Assembly (NCBI GenBank): GCA_028551475.1 | Contig: CM052354.1 | Coordinates: forward strand, 23,955,258 to 24,019,257 | Length of the DNA: 64,000 bases | Origin: Casuarina equisetifolia | Lineage: Eukaryota; Streptophyta; Magnoliopsida; Fagales; Casuarinaceae | Reading direction: 5' to 3' | Part shown: positions 10,379 to 21,957 of the stretch, piece after piece | Layout: each line of letters opens with the position of its first letter | Position numbering within the stretch: position 1 is the stretch's first letter | Program-made: the position numbers and the translations under genes | Notes under the pieces: generated by a model | What the model saw: the letters and a program-made list of their open reading frames with translations, nothing else | Database searches by the model: none | Told to the model about the DNA's origin: nothing

Positions 10379-13264
10379 AAACATAAAGAAATTTGCCAAA
10401 AACCATCAAAGTGAGTAAATGAAATTGTATGAGATACTTGAGGATGAGTGAGGTCCAGAGGAAAGACTTTATATAAAAAAACTTGAGCACTTAAGGTATT
10501 AAATAAGCTTAAGAAATGTTGCTAAGATTCCTTTAGATGAACAAAAAGATAGATCAGAGAAAAAACACTAAGTAACTCTTTGAGCCTTTTGCTGAGTTGG
10601 TGGATAGAATTTAAGGCCAACGTTAGTGCTTTGGATGACAGTGGAAGCTTGAAGATAGATGTTATATAGAGCACACTAAAGTCTACAAGTTGAGAAAAAA
10701 AATATTTGATGAAGTCTTATAATAGTACGGAGCCTCAAATAAATGAGTACACCAACTTACAAACATAGAGAAGTTTGCCAAAAACCATTAAAGTAAAGGA
10801 ATGAAATTTTATGAGATACTCAAGGATAAACGTGGTTTGTAGGAAAGACTTCGTATGAAAAATTTTGAACCCTTGAGGTGTCAAATAGGCTTAAGAAATG
10901 TGGTTAAAATGTTTTTAGGTGAAGAAAAAGATAGATCAAAGAAAAGGTACCAACTAAGTAACTATTTAAGCCTTTTGTTGAGTCAATGGATATAGTTTAA
11001 AGCCAATGTTAGTACTTTGGATGACAATAAAAGCTTGGAGATGGATGTGATATATAACATACTAAAGGTTACACAAGGAGAAAAAAAAATTTGATAAAAT
11101 CTTGTAGTAGTATAGAGTTTCAAATAAATAGGTAGGCACACTAATTTACAAGCATAGAGAAGTTCACCAAAAATCATCACAGTAAATGATAAAATTATAT
11201 GAGATACTAAAGGATGAGTGTGGTAAGCAATAAATATTTTATATCAGAAAATCTAAGCATTTGAGGTATCAAATAGGCTTAAAAAATGTGGCTAAGATAC
11301 TTTTAGGTGAAGAAGAAGATAGATTAAAGAAAAGACATGAACTAAGAACTATTTGAGCCTTTTGCTGAGTCGATAGATAAAGTTTAAGGCTAATGTTGGT
11401 ACTTTAGACAACAATGGAAGCTTGAAATGGATGTGATATAAAGCATACTAAAGGTTGCACAAGGAGAAGAAACAATATTTAATGAAGTCTAGTAATATAC
11501 AAAGTTCAAATAAATGAGTGCACCAATTTACAAATATAGAGAAGCTCACCAAAAGCTATCAAAGTGAGAAATAAAATTGTATAAGATGCTCAAGGATCAA
11601 TGTGGCTTGTAAGAAAAACTCTACATGAAAAAATCTAAGCACTTAAGTTATCAAATATGCTTAAGAAACATGGCTAAAATGCTTTTAAAAGAAAAAGAAA
11701 ATATATCAAACAAAAGACACAAACTAAATAACTATTTAAGCTTTTTGCTAATTGGTGAATAAAGTTTAAGACCAATGTTAGTGCTTTGGATGACAATGGA
11801 AACTTAAAGATGGATGTGATATAGAGCATAGTAAAGGTTGCACAAAGAAAATAAAAAATAATTGATAAAGTCTTGTAGTACATAACCTTAAATAAATAGG
11901 TGAGTGCACCAATTTACAAACATAAAGAAGCTCATCATAAACCATCACAATGACGGAATGAAATTGTATGGGATACTTAAGGATGAATGTGGTAAGTAGG
12001 AAAGACTCTATATCAAAAATCTGAAAATTTAAGGTATCAAATAAGATTAAGAAATATGGCTAAGATGTTTTTAGGTGAAGAAGAAAATAGATTAAAGAAA
12101 AGACACCAACTAAGTAACTATTTTAACCTTTTACTGAGTTAGTGGTTAGAGTTTAAGGCTCATGTTAATGTTTTGGATGACAACATACTAAAGGTTGCAC
12201 GAGAAAGAAAAGAAATATTTGATAAAGTTTTGTACTAGTATAAAGCTTTAAATAAATGGGTTGGTGCATTAATTGACAAACATGGAGAAGTTTTCCAAAA
12301 ATCATCAAAGTGAGGGAATAAAATTATATGAAATATTCAAGGATAAGTGTAGTTTGGAGGAAAGATTCTATATGAAAAATTGGGCACTTGAGGTATCATA
12401 TAAGCTTAAAAAACATGGCTAAGATGCTTTTAGATGAAGAAGAAGATAAATCAAAGAAAAGAGGTCAATTAAGTAACTATTTGAGCTTTTTATTGAGTTG
12501 ATGAATAGAGTTTTAGGCCAATGTTGGTATTTTGGATGATAGTAGAAGCTTAGAAATGAATGTGGTATAAAGCATACTAAAGGTTGCATATGGAGATGAA
12601 GAAATATTTGATGAAATCTTGTAGTAGTATAAAGACTCAAATAACTAGGTGGGTACACCTACATACAAACATTGAAAAGTTTGAGAAAAACCATCAGAGT
12701 AATGGAATGAAATTGTATAAGATACTCAAGAATGAGTATGGTCTAGAAGAAAGACTTTATATGATAAATTATGAGCACTTAAGGTATCAAATAGGCTTAA
12801 GAAACATAGCTAAGATGTTTTTAGATAAAAAAAAGATTATATATCAAAGAAAAGACACCAATTAAGTAACTATTTAAGTATTTTGCTGAGTCGGTGGATA
12901 AAGTTCAAGGCCAATGTTGGTGCTTTGGATAATAGTGGAAGCTTGAAGATGGATGTGATATGGAGCATACTAAAATTTGCACGAGGAGAAAAAGAAATAT
13001 TTGATTAAGTTTTGTAGTAGTACAGAGCTTCAAATAAATAGGTTGGTGCACAAACTTATAAACATAGAGAAGTTTACCAAAAATCACCAAAGTGAAGGAA
13101 TGAAATTATATGAGACACTTAAGGATAAATATGGTCTAAAGGAAGGACTCTATATAAAAAAATCTGAGCACTTAAGATATCAAATGAAGTTAAGAAACAT
13201 GGCAAAGATGCTTTTAGGTGAAGAAGAAGATAGATCAAAGAAAAGACACCAATTAGGTAACTAG
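10379..13264 (+). repeat. Tandem array A: ~8 units of ~385 bp derived from a DUF629-like exon
   Basis: Units start at the phrase 'acaaacatagagaag' at about 10379, 10761, 11150, 11534, 11917, 12277, 12665 and 13059 (spacing 360-394 bp). Each unit matches about 31066-31455 of the intact gene: the last ~380 bp of its exon 1 plus the splice donor and a few intron bases. The join between units links the intron start 'gtgagtgca' back to 'ttacaaacat'. All units point the same way as the parent. Most are broken by stops, but the last keeps a 95-codon frame (12977-13264) that still resembles the parent protein around 'EHLRYQ' and 'RNMAKM'. This is tandem amplification of part of a coding exon, not a known satellite. 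Confidence 0.88.
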
Positions 13265-14090
13265 TTAAGCCTTTTATTGATTCGATGGGTTGCTACCTTT
13301 CCTCAGGTGGTTTAGTTGAGAGAGGTCATATTCATAGGCCTCATTCTTTTAAGCAAATTGGTTTGCAAGAACTACCTAAATTTTAGTAGGTGCTTCAAGC
13401 TTGAACACAAGTCCTAAAACTGGTTCGGACAATGTGTTAATAAGCCACAATTTCACCAAATCATCACTCTCAATCCATGCCTCATAAGCTGGATTCTCTT
13501 CCTCTTCGTTTGTAATAGTTACACGGGATGGCTTAGTGATCTTTCCAGTTAAAAAGCTCATAATCTTTAAAGTTCTCACCAAGGATTTCATTTGAGTAAT
13601 CCATAATAAATAGTTAACTTTCGCAACTTTAATGGTGACAAAATTTATGACATTAATGGTGTTGGGGAAGGGAGTAAATCAATTTGTCAACCATGAAAGT
13701 AAAGTAGTTAGTGTAGTTGATGAAGAATAGTGGTTTGGAAGACTCTAATACCAAAATGAAAAGCAATAAAAGGTTGAAAAAGGTGCAAGAAACCGTGTTC
13801 TTTAATAAAAATGAAAAGGGTATAATACAATTGTACATGTACATAATCTCTCGAGTGATTTATACAACCAAAAAGAAGAATTTAAAATTCAAAATTTAAA
13901 CTTGACTTGTGAAGATCAACTTCCTATATGTTAGTATGCCATAGAATGGGTTATAGATTTAGTGAAAGGATATGATAGAGGAAATAAAATAGGCTCATTT
14001 AATTCCTCTTATTTCTTGGGCTATGAAGATTTCTTGGACTCTTCAACAACTAAGTTGGCTAAATCTTGTTGATGTGAGACAACACTACTT
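13265..14090 (-). mobile_element. Ty1/copia fragment (partial LTR, primer-binding site, gag)
   Basis: On the minus strand, 13591-13376 encodes a copia gag N-terminal piece with the typical 'NPAYEAW...W....LSEPVL' pattern. Upstream of it, 13753-13741 reads 'TGGTATTAGAGTC', close to the usual plant copia primer-binding site complementary to initiator Met-tRNA. Just before this lies 'TTTTCA', an acceptable LTR end. So 13760 to about 14090 is probably LTR sequence in minus orientation. Protease, integrase and RT are absent. The fragment sits precisely between two relics of the DUF629-like gene. It is a dead element; boundaries are approximate. Confidence 0.65.
13741..13753 (-). other. Retrotransposon primer-binding site (degenerate)
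   Basis: The minus strand matches the common plant copia PBS (complement of the tRNA-iMet 3' end) with about two transitions. It lies ~150 bp upstream of the gag-like frame and next to an LTR-like CA end, which supports the orientation of the fragment. Confidence 0.55.
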
Positions 14091-14883
14091 TTACTAGCTA
14101 AGCAAGTAGTTTTGATGACTACCTTCCAATCAGTACATTTTCTCAATGTTCCAAAGCTTCAACTTGTTCTTGAATATTTTGAATATTTGGAACTTGTTCT
14201 TGAATATTTTGAAGATTGTCTTATTGAAATCCTACAGGATAATTGAGTCTTTTACTTGAATATTCGAGACAGTCTTTTTCAATGTCAATGTAGAATTCTT
14301 CCTTTTTGCTGAGGAGTTGTTGTGAGAAGAGAACAATTTTCTCTTTTGGTTGTTCATAGGTTATCTAATTGTGGAGGAACAATTACAAACATAGAGAAGT
14401 TTTCAAGAAACCATCAAAGGTCAAGGAATAAAATTGTATCATATACTTGAGAATGAGTGTCTTTGAGAGGAAAGACTCTATAAGAAAAAATCCGAACACT
14501 TAAGGTATCAAATGAGATTAAGAAATGTGGCCAACATGATTTTAGATGAATATGAAGGTAAGTTGAAGAGAAGGCACCAAGTAAGTAATTATTTGAGCCT
14601 CATGTTGAACTAGTGGACAAAGCTTGAGGCTAATGTTAATGTTCAGGATAATAGTAGAAGCTCATAGATGGATGTGTTAGAGAGCATACTAAGGGTTACA
14701 TAGGGACAAGAATAAATATTTTATGAAGTGTTAAAGCAATATAAAGCTTCAAATAGACAAGTGAGTGCATGAATTTGAAATGGTAAGTCTTGCAATTTTA
14801 TGTGCTTAAGTTGTGATAATTTGCATTTAACACTATATTACAGGTTTTGCTTTTAGATGCTACCATTATGGCAACTATTGTTG
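14091..14883 (+). pseudogene. DUF629-like gene relic 2, leading segment
   Basis: Collinear with about 30800-31563 of the intact gene: the 3' part of exon 1, the short intron 1 (14766-14844, with its donor 'aagtgagtgc' changed) and the start of exon 2 ('ttgcttttagatgctacc'). Keeping the intron shows duplication through DNA. In-frame stops (for example TAG near 14613) and a short internal duplication around 14176-14206 disable it. It continues directly into array B. Confidence 0.87.
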
Positions 14884-17800
14884 CCAAAGAACATATCTTG
14901 CATAAATTAAAGGATTTATGTGTTATTGATCGACGATTCATTTTGGTGTTTTAATACCCTTTTGTAATCTTACATTCAGGTTTTGTTGGTTGTTTTCATC
15001 TATTTTCTTTGTTCTTTAACACTTTGTTTTGATGCATTAGTTATACTATTATATTTACTGAGTAAGACTCCTTGCTAAACAAAGATGTAAAACCAACCTA
15101 CTTATCTTTAAAAGTTGACTTTACTTAATCTTTCTTTGATAAGATACTTAGTACATAGGTAATCCTACAAACAAGCTTCCATAGCTTTGGTCCTAATATT
15201 TTTTTGACATAAATTTTTATCTTCTAGGCATACTTAGAAAACTTAGTTGGTCAACATGAAGCAAATTAGGATCCTTAAGAAAATTGTGACAAGTATAAGT
15301 TATTGTAACTATATGTAATGACCAATCTAACATGACCAAAGAATAAATGTTGTAGAAATAAAAGGATTATTGCTATTGATCGTCGATTCATTTTAGTGTT
15401 TTGATGCCCATTTTGCAATCTTACATTCAAGTTTGTGTTGGTTGATTTCATTCATTTTCTTTGTTTCTTAGTATTTTTTTTAATGCATTAGCTATATTGT
15501 TATATTTGCTGAGTGAAGCTCCTCACTAAACAAAGACGTAAAGCCAGCTTACTTATCTTCAAAGCTTGGCTTTACTTAGTCTTTCTTTGATAAGATACTT
15601 GGTACATGGGCAATCCTATAAACAAACATCTGTAGCTTTGGTCCTAATATTTTTTTGATACAAATTTTAATATTTTAGGCATTCTTAGAGAATTAAGCTA
15701 GTCAACATAAAAAAAAAATGGAAATCCTTAAGAAAATTGTAACAAGAATGAGTTATTATAACTATATGTAATGACCAATCTAGTATAACCAAAGAACATA
15801 TATTGCAAAAGTTAAAGGATTTATGAGTTATTGATCATCAATTAATTTTGATATTTTGGTCCCTATTTTACAATTTTACGTTCAGGTTTGTGTTCGTTGA
15901 TTTCATCCATTTTCTTTGTTCTTTAGCATTTTTTTTAATGCATAAGCTATATTGTTATGTTTGTTGAGTGAGACTCCTTACTAAATAAAGATGTAAAGGT
16001 AGCCTATTTATTTTTAAATGTTAGCTTTACTTAGTCTTTTTTTGACAAGATACTTGGTACATAACCAATCCTACAAATAAGCTTCTATAACTTTGGTTCT
16101 AATATTTTTTTTGACACAAATTTTTATCTTCTAGGCATACTTAAAGAACTTAACTGGTCAACATGAAGAAAATGGAGATTCTTAAGAAACTTGTGACAGG
16201 GATGAGTTATTTTAGTTACATGTAATGACCATTCTAACATGATCAAAGAACATATGTTATAGAAGTTAAAGGATTTATATACTATTGATTATTGATTCAT
16301 TTTGGTGTTTTAGTGCCCATTTTGTAATCTTACATTTAGGTTTGTGTTGGTTAATTTCATCCATTTTCTTTGTTTTTTAACACTTTATTTTGATGCATTA
16401 ATTATATTGTTATGTTCACTGAGTGAAGCTCCTTACTAAACAAATATGTAAAGGGAGCTTACTTATCTTCAAAGCTTGACTTTACTTAGTCTTACTTTAT
16501 AAGAAACTCGGTACATAGGCAATCCTACAAATAAGCTTCCATAGCTTTGGTTCTAATTTTTTTTTTTTACACAAATTTTTATCTTTTAGGCATACTTAGA
16601 AAACTTAGCTGGTCAACATGAAAAAGATTAGGATCCTTAAGAAAATTGTGACAAGGATGAGTTATTGTAATTACATGTAATCACTAATCTAACATGACTA
16701 AAGAACAGATGTTATAGAAGTTAAAAAATTTATTTGATATTGATCGTCGATTCATTTTGATATTTTGGTGCCCATTTTTCAATTTTACATTCAAATTTGT
16801 GTTAGTTGATTTCATCCATTTTCTTTGTTCTTTAGTACTTTGTTTTTATGCATTAGTTATATTAGTATGTTGAGTGAGGCTCCTTACTAAACAAAGATAT
16901 AAAGCCAGCTTACTTATCTTTAAAGGTTGGCTTTACTTAATCTTTTTTTAATAAGATACTCGGTGCATAGGCAATCCTACAAATAAGCTTCCATAACTTC
17001 GGTCATAATATTTTTTTGACACAAATATTTTTCTTCCAGGCATACTTAGAGGACTTAGCTAATCAACATAGAGAAAATTAGGATCCTTAAGAAAATTGTG
17101 ACAAGAATGAGTTATTGTAACTACATGTAATGACCAATTTAACATGACCAAAGAACATATGGTGTAGAAGTTAAAGGATTTATGTGTTATTGATCATCGA
17201 TTCATTTTGGTGTTTTGGTGCCCATTTTACAATCTTACATTCAGGTTTGTATTGGTTGATTTTATCCACTTTCTTTGTTCCTTAACACTTTGTTTTGATG
17301 CATTAGTTATACTATTATGTTTGCTAAGTAAAGGTCATTACTAAACAAAGATGTAAAGCCAGCCTACTTATCTTTAAAGGTTGGCTTTACTTAGTCTTTC
17401 TTTGATAAGATACTCGATGCATAGGCAATCCTACAAACAAGCTTCCATAGCTTTAGTCCTAATATTTGTTTGACACAAATTTTTATCTTCTATGCATATT
17501 TCGAGAACTTAGTTGGTCAACATAAAGAAAATAGGAATCCTTAAGAAAATTGTGACAAAGATAAGTTATTGTAACTACATGTAATGACCAATCTAACATG
17601 ACTAAAGAATAGATGTTGTAGAAGTTAAAGGATTTATGTGCTTTTGGTGTTTTGGTGCCCATTTTGCAATCTTATATTCAGGGTTGTGTTTGTTGATTTC
17701 ATCCATTTTCTTTGTTCTTTAACACATTTTTTTTATACATTAGCTATATTGTTATTTTTGCTGAGTAAAGCTCTTTACTAAATAAAGATGTAAAGCTAGC

Positions 17801-19300
17801 ATACTTATTTTCAAAGCTTAGCTTTACTTAGTTTTTCTTTGATAAGATACTCAGTGCATAGACAATCCTACAAACAAACCATAGTTTTGGTCCTAATATT
17901 TTTTTGTCACAAATTTTTATCTTTTAGGCATACTTGGAGAACTTAGCTGGTCAACATAGAAAAGATTAGGATCCTTAAGAAAATTGTAACAAGGATGAGT
18001 TATTTTAATTACATGTAATGACCAATCTAACATAACCAAAGAACATATGGTGTAGAAGTTAAAGGATTTTTGTTCTATTGATCGTCGATTCATTTTGGTG
18101 TTTTAATGCCCATTTTGGAATCTTACATTTAAGTTTGTATTGGTTGATTTCATCCATTTTATTTGTTTTTTAGCACTTTGTTTTGATGCATTAGTTATAC
18201 TATTATGTTTACTGAGTGAGGCTCCTTACTACACAAAGATGTAAAGCCAATCTACTTATCTTTAAAGGTTGGTTTTACTTAGTCTTTCTTTGATAAGATA
18301 CTCGATGCATAGGCAATCCTACAAACAAACTTCCATATCTTTGGTCCTAATATTTGTTTGACACAAATTTTTATCTTTTAAAAATACTTGAAGAACTTAA
18401 CTGATCAACATGAAGAAAATTAGGATCCTTAAGAAAATTGTGACAATGATAAGTTATTGTAACTACATGTAATGACCAATTTAGTATGTCCAAAGAACAG
18501 ATGTTACAAAAGTTAAAGGATTTATGTGCTATTGATTGTTGACTCATTTTGGTATTTTGGTGCCCATTTTGCAATCTTATATTCAAGTTTGTGTTGATTA
18601 ATTTCATCCATTTTCTTTGTTTTTTAACACTTTGTTTTAATGCATTAGCTATACTATTATGTTTGTTGAGTGGGACTCTATACTAAACAAAGATGTAAAG
18701 CGAGCCTACTTATCTTTAAAGATTAGTTTTACTTAGTCTTTCTTTGACAAGGTATTTAGTATAAGCAATCCTACAAACAAGCTTCCATAGCTTAAATCCT
18801 AATTTTTTTTCACACAAATTTTTATCTTTTAGGCATACTTAGAGAACTTAGCTGGTCAACATGGAGAAAATTAAGATCTTTAAGAAAATTGTGACAATGA
18901 TGAGTTATTGTAACTACATGGAATGACCAATCTAGCATGACCACAAAACATATGTTGTGCAAGTTAAATGATTTATGTGCTATTAATCGTTGATTCATTT
19001 TGATGTTTTGGTGCCCATTTTGCAATTTTACATTCAAGTTTGTATTAGTTGATTTCGTCCATTTTTTTTTGTTCTTTAGCACTTTGTTTTGATACATTAG
19101 TTATACTAGTATGTTTGTTGAGTGAGGCTCCTTACTAAACAAAGATGTAATGCCAGCCTATTTATCTTTAAAAGTTGGCTTTACTTAATCTTTCTTTAAT
19201 AAGATACTCAGTGCATAGACAATCCTACAAACAAGCTTCCATAGCTTTGGTCCTAATATTTTTTTGACACAAATTTTCATCTTCTAGGCATACTTGGAAA
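14884..19300 (+). repeat. Tandem array B: ~10 units of ~453 bp from exon 2-intron 2-exon 3 of a DUF629-like gene
   Basis: Units begin at 'ccaaagaaca'-like sequence at 14884, 15336, 15789, 16243, 16698, 17148, 17602, 18036, 18490 and 18941 (spacing 450-455, except one 434-bp unit lacking ~20 bp near 17640). Each spans the end of exon 2, intron 2, and exon 3 with the beginning of the 3' flank of the intact gene (about 31564-31898). The units are about 120 bp longer than that stretch, because they keep an intron segment between two 'gatgcat' motifs that the intact gene has lost. The last unit stops inside exon 3 near 19300. Splice-acceptor-like 'cttctaggcatac' is kept in most units. Confidence 0.9.
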
Positions 19301-19877
19301 TATTTGTTTGTTGAACTGTACAAACTGGATTATTTTACATTGTATGCTTATACCTTTCTTGTAACAAAGTGAAATAATTAAGAGAAGGAAGCATGTGATT
19401 GTGCAAATTCCTTTTATATTTTTGTATGTTGAACTGTACAATGTAGGTCTACATTTATAGACTAGTAGCTAATCTATCAATGGTAATCATAATAATTATA
19501 AAGAATGATCCTAGAATAATCCAAATTGAACAAAGAGAAGGATATTAAGGCAAAAAAGAATGTGGACATGAAAATTTTGTACAAAATAAAATATCAACGA
19601 ACAATGTTACTGGCATGGGTGAGATTGCAATGATGCTTATTTTTTTAGGCATATAATTTAGCAAGGCCAAATACTTTATTCTCATAACAGTATAGTTTTC
19701 CAGGTTTGTTTCAACCAACTCAGCTAAAAAAATGAAAAAAAAAAAAAAAGAAGGAAAAATTAGTGTTCCCTGTAGGCTTTCGATTCAAACTACTACTAAA
19801 ATTCAATTGTGCAAATGGAGGAAAGGATTTGAGTCCGAAAAAAAAATATTATAACAGATTCTAGAAATGATGATATT
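19301..19877. other. Intergenic; shares a segment with 28060-28260
   Basis: No gene. A direct repeat of 'tgttgaactgtaca' occurs at ~19313 and ~19427. The stretch 19500-19620 ('tgaaaattttgtacaaaat', 'atcaacgaacaatgtt') is a diverged copy of ~28080-28200. Confidence 0.6.
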
Positions 19878-21957
19878 GAGAACTTCATCATTACATTTAG
19901 TAAAAATTATAAAAGATGGAAAGAATTAAAGTAGACAATGGTTGACATGGGATTTGAACATCAAAACCTTTATTGAGGTCACTTGTCAAGTCAAAAAAAA
20001 ATTCCTGTGTGATACAAGGCAACAGAAATATAGCCCCCCACCCACCCCAAACCCCTCTCACTTGATATAAGTAATTCTCGTTTACGTATATTACATAGAA
20101 TGAGATGTAGTTTTTCACTTTTCAACTTGAGGATAGTATAAGAAATTTTAAGACATGAGAGATGTTGGTGATAAGTTTAAAGCTAGTACTCAAATAGTAA
20201 AATTTCCTTCCCCTCCCTCCCTATGGTGATACTTGTTTTGTGATTGCTGTAAAAGGTCCGCACTCCAAAACCAGATCCAATATGAGTTACAATTTGAATT
20301 TCCTGCAATTCCAAATAGATGAATATTCCAAACTAAATTGTTACATAATTTCCTTACTTATTTCGATTAAAAAATACAAAAGGTAAAACTCTAAACTTCA
20401 GAATTAAAAAAAAATAAAAATAGATTCACTAAATTTAATAATCCTTATCTCCATCAATAAGCACGAGGCTTCCCTGGGAAAGCACCGCCCAATAATCTAT
20501 GCGAGCGTCCAAAACTTTCGTAATTCTCCGAGTCTTCTTTTCTCTGTCATACCAAAAGTATTCGCGCCATTCCTCCTTGATCAGAATCTCTTGGCCGTCC
20601 TGCGAAATTACCAAAGGCCTAAATCTTAAGGGACTTGGAGGCAGCGAGTAAAGCAAAGACCAACTGCTTGCCACTCCGTACTCTTTCATCATCCAAGCGC
20701 TATGAGCGGTAAAAGCGCAAAGGTTTCCTCCCAAGACCCTCAAACTGGGCATTAATAAAGACTCCATCGGAAATGGATGAACTTGGAATTTCTCGACGGA
20801 GAGATTAAATACGAGAAGGACAGTTCGGATGTTTGGCATCTCGTTAGTCCGAACCTTAACCAACCAATGGATATTGCCCTTCAAGTAAGTCCCCGACCAT
20901 TCATAGAAAAGCGGAAAATCCCCAACCCAAGAAATAAACGAATCTTTGAAAGGCCATTCATCTTCTAACCTTCTCCAAGAATTGTTTCTTAGACTGTACA
21001 CCAAAACGTCAAAGGCTACGATGGGCTCTTCCAGTTGCACAATTTTTACAACCTTGTAATCGTTGTTCACTAGATCGTACCCGATTGCTACATTCGTTTC
21101 CCTCTTACGTATATCAGAAGCACCTAGCTCCACAGGTGTTATCATCTTGTGCTTTTTGATTGACGGATTCCATATTACCAACCTATCTTCCAAGTTGAGA
21201 GTGCAAAACAAACCGTTGCAAGGATTGCTAATAAGACCCGGCCATGTTGGAATAGATGACGCCTGGTAGACCTCCGTGACCTTATCAAACCGACCCTCTT
21301 TGGTAAGCTTCACCAACCTAATTGCGTTCGAAAAACCCCTCCCAGCAACGAGGATGTCTTCACTGCGGTTCTCAGCGACGGAGTGTTGAAGATGCGCTAT
21401 GATGAAATATGGGTGGTTGATTAGAGCCCGCCATGACTTTGAAACGCTTTGGAAACGTACCAGAGACTTGATAGGAAGCCATAGAAGTATCAGCTCTGCT
21501 AGGAGCATCGACATCTTTGAATGGCCGCCGGTGAGTCAAACCCTAAAGAAGCGAGTTACTTGTGTCTGGGAACCCCATTCATTCATGTATTTGTAGGTAT
21601 AGTCTTCCTAGTAACAGTAGTAAATCGAATTAAAAGTTTTTAAAATCAAAATTCAAAGCTCCCTTTTCAAGAGAGGGAGTTAGTTCAAAATAATTCATAA
21701 GAGCGTTGGACCCCCAAGTTGACTGAGTTTCAAACTTCTAATAGGAGTAAGTTTTAGATATTCTTTCAAAATTTTGTTTTATTTTTAATAATAATATTTT
21801 GTAAAAAGGATAAAAATATTATTAAAAGTTAATATATATAAATTTAATATTTTATATAAATTTAATATTTTTTCTTTACATAAAGATAATCTCGAATCTC
21901 GTTTTGCTTCATTATTTCTTATATTTATATATGAAGATAAACAAGGAAGGTGATTTA
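19878..21957. repeat. Segmental duplication, copy 1 (F-box gene plus flanks)
   Basis: Matches 61870-64000 in the same orientation at an offset of about 42.04 kb. From ~20975 to 21957 no difference was seen by eye, through both coding and non-coding DNA. From 19878 to ~20975 there are scattered substitutions and indels. The right limit is unknown because copy 2 runs off the window end. Confidence 0.95.
20435..21514 (-). CDS. F-box protein with FBA-type associated domain (copy 1)
   Basis: A 359-residue intact, intronless protein. Residues ~5-45 form an F-box ('LILLWLPIKSLVRFQSVSKS'), expected to bind SKP1/ASK in an SCF ubiquitin ligase. The rest is an F-box-associated beta-propeller-like region with the usual landmarks: 'NPCNGLFC' (~97-104), 'IWNPSIKKHK' (~114-123), 'AIGYDLVNNDYKVVKI' (~143-158) and 'GNIHWL' (~213-218), so it probably selects a substrate for degradation. 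The start at 21514 leaves a slightly short F-box that lacks the common 'LPxxL' lead; no better in-frame ATG was seen upstream. Target unknown. It has a near-identical second copy at 62478-63557 that differs at seven residues. Confidence 0.9.
   Translation of the reverse strand: MSMLLAELILLWLPIKSLVRFQSVSKSWRALINHPYFIIAHLQHSVAENRSEDILVAGRGFSNAIRLVKLTKEGRFDKVTEVYQASSIPTWPGLISNPCNGLFCTLNLEDRLVIWNPSIKKHKMITPVELGASDIRKRETNVAIGYDLVNNDYKVVKIVQLEEPIVAFDVLVYSLRNNSWRRLEDEWPFKDSFISWVGDFPLFYEWSGTYLKGNIHWLVKVRTNEMPNIRTVLLVFNLSVEKFQVHPFPMESLLMPSLRVLGGNLCAFTAHSAWMMKEYGVASSWSLLYSLPPSPLRFRPLVISQDGQEILIKEEWREYFWYDREKKTRRITKVLDARIDYWAVLSQGSLVLIDGDKDY

Noticed and set aside
18371-19097. Two similar minus-strand frames (78 and 91 codons) that look like a small gene family
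   Set aside because: They are the same frame in neighbouring units of array B, so their likeness follows from the DNA repeat and not from protein conservation.
14884-19300. CRISPR-like or centromeric satellite reading of the regular repeats
   Set aside because: Units are ~450 bp with no spacer/repeat alternation, and they match the exons and intron of a neighbouring gene.
19930-19990. Phrase 'gggatttgaacatc' resembling a tRNA T-arm
   Set aside because: No matching acceptor, D or anticodon arms; the same phrase occurs in the duplicated copy as plain flanking DNA.
20777-21596. Plus-strand frames of 63-68 codons (and their twins at 62820-63639)
   Set aside because: All are antisense shadows of the F-box genes.
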